Shown here: positions 1 to 6,360 of the stretch, piece after piece
Position numbering within the stretch: the stretch's first letter is position 1
How the letters are laid out: each line of letters begins with the position of its first letter
Assembly: GCA_944387905.1 (NCBI GenBank)
Contig: CALXGU010000032.1
Location: 1 to 11,386 of the forward strand
Source of the DNA: an uncultured Clostridia bacterium
GTDB taxonomy: Bacteria > Bacillota > Clostridia > Oscillospirales > QAKW01
Length of the DNA stretch: 11,386 bases
Direction of reading: 5' to 3'
Made by a program: the position numbers and the translations under genes
Notes under the pieces: model-generated
The model's database searches: none
Seen by the model: only the letters and a program-made list of their open reading frames with translations
What the model was told of the DNA's origin: nothing

Positions 1-16
1 CTATTTGACCGATCGT

Positions 17-45
17 TTGACAACTCTTTTGCAAAATAGTATAAT
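17..45 (+). promoter_or_regulatory. Consensus sigma-A promoter upstream of the parE-like gene
   Basis: TTGACA at 17-22 and TATAAT at 40-45 are separated by exactly 17 bases, a perfect match to the housekeeping sigma-A/sigma-70 consensus. Transcription would start near 52, giving an AT-rich leader of about 98 nt before the ATG at 150. A direct repeat of TTTGAC (4-9 and 16-21) flanks the palindrome CGATCG just upstream. It might be an operator, but this is weak. The match is seen directly; use as a promoter is inferred. Confidence 0.8.
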
Positions 46-137
46 ATTCCTTAAACAGTTAGAAATAATTAATATAAACACAAGCAGCTTTATTACTTAG
101 CGTGATATTATTACAAAAAAATACAAATAGTAAACAG

Positions 138-142
138 AAGGA
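138..142 (+). promoter_or_regulatory. Ribosome binding site deciding the parE-like start
   Basis: AAGGA lies 7 nt upstream of the ATG at 150. The open frame extends upstream to a GTG at 102, but that codon has no purine-rich site before it. The residues between 102 and 150 are also unlike the conserved GyrB/ParE N-terminus. The ATG at 150 is therefore preferred. Confidence 0.75.
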
Positions 143-149
143 TGAAGAT

Positions 150-2135
150 ATGCCCCGAAATAGTAGTTATAACAATGAAAGTATTACATCGCTCAAAGGT
201 GCAGACCGTGTAAGAAAACGGCCGGAGGTCATTTTCGGCTCGGACGGACTGGAGGGCTGCAAACATTCGGTTTTTGAAATACTGTCCAACTCAATAGACG
301 AGGCACGCGAGGGTTACGGCAAGAAAATAATACTGACGTATTATCAAGATCATTCCATAGAGGTTGAAGACTTCGGGCGCGGCTGTCCTGTCGGCTACAA
401 CAGCAAGGAAGGCAGATACAGCTGGGAGCTGGTGTACTGCGAGCTGTATGCCGGCGGTAAATACAACAATATATCAGGAGAAAACTACGAATATTCACTC
501 GGACTAAACGGTCTGGGAGCATGCGCGACACAGTACTCATCGGAGTATATGGACGTCACTGTATACAGGGATTCGAAAAAATATACGCTCAGGTTCGAAA
601 AGGGCGAAAACGTAGGAGGTCTGCACGAAGAGGAGTCGGCCGTCAGACGTACGGGCACTGTTACGCGCTGGAGACCGGATCTTGAGGTGTTTACCGATAT
701 AGCAATAGAACGCGAGTATTTTGAAAATATACTCAAAAAACAGGCGGTCGTCAACGCCGGCATAACATTTGTGTTTAAATATCAGACAGAAACCGGGTTT
801 GAGACCGCCGAGTATTTCTATAAAGACGGGATAACGGATTATATATCACAGACGGCGGGTGACAGCGCAATGGTACCGGTTATAGTATGGCAGGACGAAT
901 GCCGGGGCCGGGACCGTGAGGACAAGCCGGAATACAAGGTCAAGCTTTTCTGCGCCTTTACCTTTTCAAATACCGTCAATATGATAGAATATTATCACAA
1001 TTCCAGTTTTCTGGAGCACGGCGGTGCGCCTGACAAGGCTCTGCGCAGCGCGTTTGTGGCTGAATTTGACGCGTATCTCAGACAGGAAGGAAAGTATAAT
1101 AAAAGCGAGGCTAAGATCACTTTTCAGGATATTGCGGACTGTCTTGTATATGTCTCTAACTGCTTTTCTACTCAGACAAGCTATGAAAATCAGACAAAAA
1201 AAGGTATTACCAACAAGTTTATACAGGAATGTACAACTGATTTTCTGCGCCGAAACCTTAAGATATATCTGATAGAAAACAAGCTGGACGCACAGAAGGT
1301 CGCAAATCAGATCCTTATAAACAAACGCGCAAGGGAAAAGAGCGAGAGAGAGCGCGTGAATATAAAAAAGACGCTGTCGGGATCAATGGATATAACCAAC
1401 CGGATACAGAAGTTTGTCGACTGCCAGACAAAGGATATTTCAAAGCGTGAACTGTATATTGTTGAGGGTGATTCCGCTTTGGGCTCCTGCAAGCAGGGCA
1501 GAGACTCATACTTTCAGGCGATCATGCCGGTGCGCGGTAAAATACTGAATTGTCTCAAAGCCGAATACGATAAAATCTTCAAAAACGAAATAATCGTTGA
1601 TTTGCTCAGAATACTGGGCTGCGGTGTAGAAATAAAAACGAAAAACACTAAAAATCTTCAGAACTTTGATATCAGCAACCTGCGCTGGAATAAGGTCATC
1701 ATCTGTACAGACGCCGATGTGGACGGATTCCAGATCCGTACGCTTATTCTGACCATGCTGTACAGGCTCACCCCGACTCTGATAGAGCAGGGGTATGTAT
1801 ATATAGCGGAATCGCCGCTGTTTGAAATAACAGTGCAGGGTCTGGACTCCCCGCTTTTTGCGTGGTCGGATAAGGACAAGGATGAGATAGTGGCGGCGCA
1901 CGCCGGCAAAAAATGCACCGTTATGCGTTCAAAGGGTCTGGGTGAAAATGAGCCGGACATGATGTGGCAGACAACAATGAGCCCACAGACACGCCGTCTT
2001 ATAAAGATCACACCCGATGACGCGCAGGCAACATCTGAAATGTTTGATATTTTGCTGGGTGATAATCTTCAGGGCAGAAAGGATTTTATAGCTGACAACG
2101 GATATAAATATCTTGATGAGCTTGATCTTTCCTGA
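150..2135 (+). CDS. parE: Type IIA DNA topoisomerase subunit B, ParE/GyrB-like (divergent)
   Basis: This is the ATPase/TOPRIM subunit of a type IIA topoisomerase (EC 5.6.2.2). It would pair with the ParC-like subunit encoded next to pass one DNA duplex through another, probably for decatenation. From the ATG at 150 it has 661 aa, the usual ParE/GyrB size for Gram-positives. The GHKL ATPase domain shows the general-base Glu in VFEIL (E43), N47 and D50 in SNSIDEA, the DFGRG box (74-78), and a GLNGLGA loop (118-124). QTKK (348-351) supplies the Lys that contacts the gamma-phosphate. The TOPRIM domain shows EGDSALG (439-445) and the metal-binding DADVD (521-525). KGLGE (595-599) and the C-terminal TTMSPQTR complete the family pattern. 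Departures from consensus include EGDSAGG to EGDSALG, DGxHI to DGFQI (Q528), and RKRPGM to RKRPEV. The divergence suggests a paralogue, with canonical gyrAB elsewhere. ParE rather than GyrB is inferred from the partner's C-terminal domain. Confidence 0.88.
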   Translation: MPRNSSYNNESITSLKGADRVRKRPEVIFGSDGLEGCKHSVFEILSNSIDEAREGYGKKIILTYYQDHSIEVEDFGRGCPVGYNSKEGRYSWELVYCELYAGGKYNNISGENYEYSLGLNGLGACATQYSSEYMDVTVYRDSKKYTLRFEKGENVGGLHEEESAVRRTGTVTRWRPDLEVFTDIAIEREYFENILKKQAVVNAGITFVFKYQTETGFETAEYFYKDGITDYISQTAGDSAMVPVIVWQDECRGRDREDKPEYKVKLFCAFTFSNTVNMIEYYHNSSFLEHGGAPDKALRSAFVAEFDAYLRQEGKYNKSEAKITFQDIADCLVYVSNCFSTQTSYENQTKKGITNKFIQECTTDFLRRNLKIYLIENKLDAQKVANQILINKRAREKSERERVNIKKTLSGSMDITNRIQKFVDCQTKDISKRELYIVEGDSALGSCKQGRDSYFQAIMPVRGKILNCLKAEYDKIFKNEIIVDLLRILGCGVEIKTKNTKNLQNFDISNLRWNKVIICTDADVDGFQIRTLILTMLYRLTPTLIEQGYVYIAESPLFEITVQGLDSPLFAWSDKDKDEIVAAHAGKKCTVMRSKGLGENEPDMMWQTTMSPQTRRLIKITPDDAQATSEMFDILLGDNLQGRKDFIADNGYKYLDELDLS

Positions 2136-2198
2136 TTGTTTGATTTGAGAAAATTTTTATAGTCAGGTTTTCAGCAAAAACTGTGAAGCACGAACGCA

Positions 2199-2284
2199 AG
2201 CCGATTATGACGGCGGCTGAAAAATCGGCTGCGGCAAAGCGATTCAGCGCGGATATTTATGTGTTTTGTCTTGAAAACAGCGCT
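2199..2284 (+). other. Structured parE-parC intergenic region with competing stems
   Basis: The 188-nt gap 2136-2323 has no T-tract terminator, so the two genes are probably co-transcribed, but it holds several inverted repeats. Stem A is AGCCGATT (2199-2206) with AATCGGCT (2223-2230). Stem B is GCTGAA (2216-2221) with TTCAGC (2243-2248), and it overlaps and excludes stem A. Stem C joins AGCGC (2246-2250) to GCGCT (2280-2284), enclosing TGTTTT (2262-2267) with AAAACA (2274-2279). A poor promoter candidate, TTGTTT (2136-2141) with TATAGT (2158-2163) and 16-nt spacing, lies at the left of the gap. The inverted repeats are seen; any function as leader RNA, attenuator or operator is inferred. Confidence 0.35.
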
Positions 2285-2323
2285 ATTACCATAAATTGAA
2301 AAAAATAACAATGGAGTATAAAA

Positions 2324-4540
2324 ATGGCAAAAAGTAAAAAACCGGTGCATAAAGAATATGTATACAGCGATCCGATACCGCGCAGTATAACGCAGACGCT
2401 TGAGTCAAACTATATGCCGTACGCGATGAGCGTAATAGTATCGCGCGCGATTCCGGAAATAGACGGCCTTAAGCCGTCTCACCGCAAGCTGTTATATACC
2501 ATGTACGGTATGGGTCTTATGCGCGGCAGACAGAAATCGGCGAACATAGTAGGCGCGACCATGAAGCTCAATCCTCACGGCGAGGGCGCAATATATGAAA
2601 CTATGGTAAGGCTGACAAGAGGATACGAGGCGATGCCGCATCCGTTTATCAATTCAAAAGGCAACTTCGGCAAATATTATTCACGAGATATGGCGTATGC
2701 GGCCTCAAGATATACCGAAGCCGGACTTGCGCCGATCTGTCATGAGCTGTTTGACGATATCGACAAGCAAACGGTAGATTTTATACCCAACTATGACAAC
2801 TCCACCACAGAGCCGACACTGCTGCCCGTCACATTTCCTACGATATTGACGACTCCAAACCAGGGAATAGCGGTAGGCATGGCATCAAATATCTGTTCTT
2901 TCAATTTGGGCGAGGTCTGCGACACAGTGATCGAATACCTTAAAAATCCCGATCATAATTTCGCCTTGACGATGCCGGCGCCTGACTTTTCTACCGGCGG
3001 ACAGATACTGATGAACAGCTCCGCGATAGAAGAGATATACCGAACCGGCCGCGGAAGTATCAGGATACGCGCCAAATATACAGTTGATGAAAAAACGGGC
3101 AGCATAACCGTCACTCAGATCCCGTACACCACTACTATTGAGGCGATAATAGATAAGATCGTAGATCTTGTAAAGACGGGAAAGGTCAAGGAAATATCCG
3201 ATGTGAAGGATATGAGCGATCTGTCGGGACTGAAAATACGCATTGAGCTCAAGCGCGGAACAGATCCGTACCGGTTGATGTCAAGGCTGTTCAAACTGAC
3301 ATCGCTGGAGGACAGTTTCGGCTGTAATTTCAATATACTTATAGGCTCTACGCCAAAGGTTCTGTCGGTCAAGGAGATATTGGACGAGTGGCTGGCATTC
3401 CGAACCGAATGCATAAAGCGCAGGGCATATTACAGCTGTAATAAAGCCAAGGAAAAGCTGCATCTTTTACTGGGACTTAAAACAATACTGCTGGATATCG
3501 ACAAGGCGGTAAGCATAGTGCGTCAAACCGAGCATGACGACGAGGTGGTACCGAATCTGATGATCGGCTTCGGCATTGACGAGGTGCAGGCGGAATATAT
3601 AGCAAACATACGTCTGAGACATCTGAACAGGGAATATATACTCAAGCGACTTGAGGAGATAGAGGAGCTGGAGAAAGAAATAGCAGAGCTGGAGTCGGTT
3701 CTTGCGGACAGAAAAAAACAGCACCGTCTGATAATAGACGATATGAAGAGGATAAAAAAGCAGTATCCGAGCGAGCGCAAAAGCGAGCTTGTATACGAGG
3801 ACGAACATGAGGACTATACAGAGACAGAGCAGATAGAGGATTATCCCGTAACGCTGTTTTTATCGGAGCAGGGCTACTTCAAGAAAATCACCCCTCAGTC
3901 ATTGAGAATGAACAGTGTCCAGAAGTACAAAGACGGAGACAGGCTGACATACAGCGCACAGAGCAGCAATGCAAGCGAGCTGATATTTTTCACGGACAAG
4001 CAGTGTGCCTACAAGACGCGGGCGAGTGAATTTGTCGATACGAAAGCGAGCGCGCTGGGGGACTTTGTATCAGGCAAGCTGTCGATGGAGCCGGACGAAA
4101 ATGTGGTAGGCATGGCGCATACAGTAGATTACAGCGGTCACATGCTGTTTATATTTGACAACGGGCGTGCGGCGAAGATCCCGCTTGAGGCGTACCGTAC
4201 ACAGACAAACAGGCGCAGGCTTATAAACGCGTACTGCGGCAAGTACAGGCTGGTCAAAGCGCTATATCTGCAGGAGGACTGTGAATTGCTGCTGGTATCT
4301 GCAAACGGCAAAGCGCTGATAATCAACACGGCGCTTATACCGGTAAAGACGACCAAAAGCTCCCAGGGAGTGATAGCGTTCACGCAGAAGGGCAAAAATA
4401 CAGTAACGCTTGTGACGACAGCGCAGCAGTACGGCATAAAGAACACCGATTATTACAGGACAAAATCACTGCCGGCGGTAGGTCACTTTTTAAGGGACAC
4501 AGACCTTGAACAGCCGCTGCAGCAGAATTTATTTGAATAG
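2324..4540 (+). CDS. parC: Type IIA DNA topoisomerase subunit A, ParC-like (divergent)
   Basis: This is the DNA breakage-reunion subunit, partner of the ParE-like protein just upstream. It has 738 aa, close to the length of ParC. The start is an ATG with GGAG at 2313-2316, 7 nt upstream. The winged-helix/tower core includes YAMSVIVSRAIPEIDGLKPS (33-52) and the catalytic Arg-Tyr pair in SRYTEAGL (R129, Y130). TPNQGIAVGMASNI (177-190) and a Glu/Lys-rich coiled segment near 435-480 follow. The C-terminal beta-pinwheel (about 507-700) is short, with roughly three to four blades such as FLSEQGYFKK and LFIFDNGRAAKI. I see no GyrA box (QRRGGKG), which argues for a topoisomerase IV-type enzyme rather than a gyrase. 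In the quinolone region, HPHGDS is replaced by NPHGEG, so the usual Ser is Gly (G88), while the acidic residue is kept as Glu (E92), as in ParC. SAR is replaced by SAN. Substrate preference cannot be settled from sequence alone. Confidence 0.88.
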   Translation: MAKSKKPVHKEYVYSDPIPRSITQTLESNYMPYAMSVIVSRAIPEIDGLKPSHRKLLYTMYGMGLMRGRQKSANIVGATMKLNPHGEGAIYETMVRLTRGYEAMPHPFINSKGNFGKYYSRDMAYAASRYTEAGLAPICHELFDDIDKQTVDFIPNYDNSTTEPTLLPVTFPTILTTPNQGIAVGMASNICSFNLGEVCDTVIEYLKNPDHNFALTMPAPDFSTGGQILMNSSAIEEIYRTGRGSIRIRAKYTVDEKTGSITVTQIPYTTTIEAIIDKIVDLVKTGKVKEISDVKDMSDLSGLKIRIELKRGTDPYRLMSRLFKLTSLEDSFGCNFNILIGSTPKVLSVKEILDEWLAFRTECIKRRAYYSCNKAKEKLHLLLGLKTILLDIDKAVSIVRQTEHDDEVVPNLMIGFGIDEVQAEYIANIRLRHLNREYILKRLEEIEELEKEIAELESVLADRKKQHRLIIDDMKRIKKQYPSERKSELVYEDEHEDYTETEQIEDYPVTLFLSEQGYFKKITPQSLRMNSVQKYKDGDRLTYSAQSSNASELIFFTDKQCAYKTRASEFVDTKASALGDFVSGKLSMEPDENVVGMAHTVDYSGHMLFIFDNGRAAKIPLEAYRTQTNRRRLINAYCGKYRLVKALYLQEDCELLLVSANGKALIINTALIPVKTTKSSQGVIAFTQKGKNTVTLVTTAQQYGIKNTDYYRTKSLPAVGHFLRDTDLEQPLQQNLFE

Positions 4541-4542
4541 CG

Positions 4543-4580
4543 AAGACGGCACGCCTGACGCGTGCCGTCTTATTTTGTTT
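4543..4580 (+). terminator. Intrinsic terminator of the parE-parC block
   Basis: A perfect 12-bp stem, AAGACGGCACGC (4543-4554) with GCGTGCCGTCTT (4560-4571), carries a 5-nt loop and is followed by the T-rich run TATTTTGTTT to 4580. It begins two bases after the parC stop codon. The last five bases of the T-run are shared with the parS site. Confidence 0.9.
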
Positions 4581-4591
4581 CACGTGAAACA
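4576..4591. other. parS: parS centromere site, ParB-binding palindrome
   Basis: TGTTTCACGTGAAACA is a perfect 16-bp palindrome and an exact match to the parS consensus known from Bacillus subtilis and most bacteria (TGTTNCACGTGAAACA). ParB/Spo0J loads here and spreads as a CTP-dependent clamp, forming the partition complex moved by ParA and recruiting SMC. It lies 100 bp upstream of the parA start and about 20 bp upstream of its promoter, so ParB bound here could also affect parAB transcription. It overlaps the T-tract of the upstream terminator. I noticed no second copy in the window. Confidence 0.95.
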
Positions 4592-4611
4592 TGTTAAATG
4601 TATAAAAGGGC

Positions 4612-4640
4612 TTTATTTTTAAAAAATAATGTGGTACAAT
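4612..4640 (+). promoter_or_regulatory. Extended -10 promoter for the parA-parB operon
   Basis: TGGTACAAT (4632-4640) is an extended -10 element: TG, one base, then TACAAT. The hexamer 17 bp upstream, TTTATT (4612-4617), is a poor -35, as expected for promoters that rely on the TGn motif. The spacer carries an AT-only quasi-palindrome, TTATTTTT/AAAAATAA (4613-4629). The predicted start near 4647 gives a leader of about 44 nt. Confidence 0.6.
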
Positions 4641-4662
4641 AATTACCGCTGAGTAATTCAGC
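4641..4662. repeat. Two interlocked inverted repeats at the parA transcription start
   Basis: AATTAC (4641-4646) pairs with GTAATT (4653-4658), and GCTGA (4648-4652) pairs with TCAGC (4658-4662). The two palindromes share bases, so they cannot form at the same time. They abut the -10 element and span the predicted start site, the usual place for an operator or a short leader hairpin. The pairing is seen; a regulatory role is inferred. Confidence 0.35.
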
Positions 4663-4690
4663 ATAAAACCAAGTATACAGGGAAGTTTAA

Positions 4691-5452
4691 ATGGGAAAGA
4701 TAATTTCAGTGGTAAATCAAAAGGGAGGCGTCGGCAAGACGACAACTACTGTCAATCTTGTCTGCGCGCTCGCTGAGATGGGCAAGAAGGTTTTGCTCGT
4801 GGATATGGACAGCCAGGCTAATGCTTCGTCAAGCTACGGAGTGTCGCAGAAAAATCTTAAAACCAGCGTTTATGATGTGCTTATTAATGACGCAGACGTG
4901 AAACAGGCTGTTATCAATACCCCTTTTTTCGGTGTGGATATCCTGCCCTCTCATATAGATCTCGCAGGCGCTGAAATAGAAATGGTGATCATGGACAAGC
5001 GCGAATATCTGCTTAAAAACGCTCTGTCTAAAATCCGGCACCTGTATGATTTTATTTTTATTGACTGCCCCCCGTCGCTCGGTCTTCTCACTCTGAACGC
5101 TCTGGCGGCGTCTAATACCATTCTTATCCCTATTCAGCCTGAATACTTTGCTCTTGAAGGTGTGTCAAAGCTTATTAATACCGTAAGACAGGTCAAAAAG
5201 TCGATAAATCCCTCACTCGATATGGAGGGCGTTCTGCTCACTATGTATGACGGTCGGCTCAACCTGACTCTGCAGGTGGCAGGCGAGGTCAAAAAGTTTT
5301 TCGGGAACAGCGTTTATAAAAACGTTATACCCAGAAACGTGCGGCTGTGCGAGGCTCCCAGCCACGGTGTCCCGGTTTTTGCTTATGACCGCTATTCTAA
5401 GGGCGCGCTTACATACAGAGAGCTTGCCAAGGAATTTCTGAGCAACCAATAA
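4691..5452 (+). CDS. parA: Chromosome-partitioning ATPase ParA (Soj family)
   Basis: This is a Walker-type ATPase that binds nucleoid DNA as an ATP dimer and moves ParB-parS complexes. In Firmicutes, Soj also controls DnaA. The protein has 253 aa with no N-terminal helix-turn-helix, which fits the small chromosomal Soj type rather than plasmid type Ia ParA. The deviant Walker A motif KGGVGKTT spans residues 11-18, with the signature Lys at 11. A' is VLLVDMDSQANAS (about 34-46), Walker B is FIFIDCPPS, and the C-terminal family motif is IPRNVRLCEAPSHG. AGGGA at 4679-4683 lies 7 nt before the ATG. parS and a promoter lie directly upstream and parB follows after 48 nt, so the system is a complete partition locus. 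All catalytic residues I can check are present. Confidence 0.97.
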   Translation: MGKIISVVNQKGGVGKTTTTVNLVCALAEMGKKVLLVDMDSQANASSSYGVSQKNLKTSVYDVLINDADVKQAVINTPFFGVDILPSHIDLAGAEIEMVIMDKREYLLKNALSKIRHLYDFIFIDCPPSLGLLTLNALAASNTILIPIQPEYFALEGVSKLINTVRQVKKSINPSLDMEGVLLTMYDGRLNLTLQVAGEVKKFFGNSVYKNVIPRNVRLCEAPSHGVPVFAYDRYSKGALTYRELAKEFLSNQ

Positions 5453-5484
5453 ACCAAACCGGCTGTGCCGTATATTATTTATAT

Positions 5485-5492
5485 AAAGGAAG
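5485..5492 (+). promoter_or_regulatory. Ribosome binding site deciding the parB start
   Basis: AAAGGAAG lies 8 nt before the ATG at 5501. An in-frame ATG at 5465 is open but lacks such a site, and it would add 12 residues that do not belong to the ParB family. The protein starting at 5501 begins MKKGLGKGLDALF, the conserved ParB N-terminus. Confidence 0.8.
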
Positions 5493-5500
5493 AAATAGCA

Positions 5501-6346
5501 ATGAAGAAGGGATTGGGTAAGGGTCTTGACGCTCTGTTTGAGGAAAACTCATTCGATATTGCCGACAAACCTGTTACTGAGGCAAACGTCAACGATATAG
5601 AACCGGACAGAAATCAGCCCAGACGCGATTTTGATCAAAATGCTCTTGATGAGCTTGCTGAGTCGATAAAACTGCACGGCGTTATAAGCCCGCTTGTCGT
5701 GACACCGATTTCAGACGGCAGATACAGAATAATTGCCGGCGAACGCCGCTGGCGCGCTTCAAAGCTGGCAGGGCTTGAAAAGGTGCCCGTTATTGTCAGG
5801 GAATACAGCGATGAACAGCTGTCTGAAATTTCGCTTGTGGAAAATCTTCAGCGTGAAAATCTGAATCCGCTCGAAGAGGCATACGGCTTTAAGCGGCTGA
5901 TGGACAGCTTCGGGCTTACCCAGGAACAGGTCGCTCAGAGAGTGTCCAAGTCGAGAAGCGCCGTCGCAAACGCGCTGCGCCTTCTGCAACTGCCGGAACA
6001 GGTGATAGATTATGTCAAAACAGGCGAACTGTCCGCAGGACATGCCCGCACTCTGCTTGCTCTGGATAATTACGACGATATCCTATTCGCGGCAAACAAG
6101 GTGATAGCGGACGAACTGTCCGTCAGAAAAACAGAGGAGCTTGTAAAAAAACTTAAATCTCAGCCTGCTGCGCTGAAACAGCAGGACCCGCAGGTGATGT
6201 TGGCTCTTAAAAAGCTTGAAGAGCGCGCTATGTCCGGTACGGGCAACAAGGTTAAAATCAAACATTCTGCCAAAAATACCGGTAGAGTGGAAATTTATTA
6301 CAATTCGACAGCTGAGCTTGAAAAGCTGATTGATAAGCTGTCATAG
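5501..6346 (+). CDS. parB: Chromosome-partitioning protein ParB (Spo0J), CTP-dependent parS-binding clamp
   Basis: ParB binds parS and closes as a CTP-dependent DNA clamp that spreads on flanking DNA, stimulates the ParA ATPase and recruits SMC. The protein has 281 aa, the Spo0J size. The N-terminal MKKGLGKGLDALF matches the ParA-stimulating segment. The NTP-binding domain shows the NQPRRDF box (38-44), GERRWR (80-85), which binds the CTP phosphates, and ENLQRENLNPLEEA (114-127). The helix-turn-helix that reads parS covers about 139-160 (LTQEQVAQRVSKSRSAVANA). A C-terminal dimerisation domain ends in ELEKLIDKLS. It follows parA on the same predicted transcript, and an exact parS lies upstream of parA. 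Confidence 0.97.
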   Translation: MKKGLGKGLDALFEENSFDIADKPVTEANVNDIEPDRNQPRRDFDQNALDELAESIKLHGVISPLVVTPISDGRYRIIAGERRWRASKLAGLEKVPVIVREYSDEQLSEISLVENLQRENLNPLEEAYGFKRLMDSFGLTQEQVAQRVSKSRSAVANALRLLQLPEQVIDYVKTGELSAGHARTLLALDNYDDILFAANKVIADELSVRKTEELVKKLKSQPAALKQQDPQVMLALKKLEERAMSGTGNKVKIKHSAKNTGRVEIYYNSTAELEKLIDKLS

Positions 6347-6347
6347 C

Positions 6348-6352
6348 GGAGG
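6348..6352 (+). promoter_or_regulatory. Strong ribosome binding site supporting a TTG start
   Basis: GGAGG lies 8 nt before the TTG at 6361. It is the strongest Shine-Dalgarno match near this frame. It begins directly after the parB stop codon. Confidence 0.8.
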
Positions 6353-6360
6353 ATAAAAAA

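Noticed and set aside
102..149. GTG at 102 as the start of the ParE-like protein
   Set aside because: It has no ribosome binding site, and the added 16 residues do not resemble the family. The ATG at 150 has AAGGA at good spacing.
1506..2011. Two minus-strand open frames inside the ParE-like gene
   Set aside because: They are antisense to strongly conserved TOPRIM motifs and have no recognisable domain or convincing start signals.
2199..2230. Stem AGCCGATT/AATCGGCT as an intrinsic terminator after the parE-like gene
   Set aside because: The loop is 16 nt and a GC-rich sequence follows instead of a T-run, so it does not fit an intrinsic terminator.
4540..4700. Codon-style change between the parC and parA genes as a sign of transfer
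   Set aside because: The topoisomerase genes seem to use ATA for Ile more often than parA, but later genes are mixed and I could not compute codon statistics. It is not strong enough to claim.
4380..4745. Minus-strand open frame across the parC end, terminator, parS and parA start
   Set aside because: It runs through a terminator hairpin, parS and the parA promoter, and its translation resembles no family. It is a shadow frame.
5465..5500. ATG at 5465 as the start of ParB
   Set aside because: The extra residues are not ParB-like, and the AAAGGAAG site points to the ATG at 5501.
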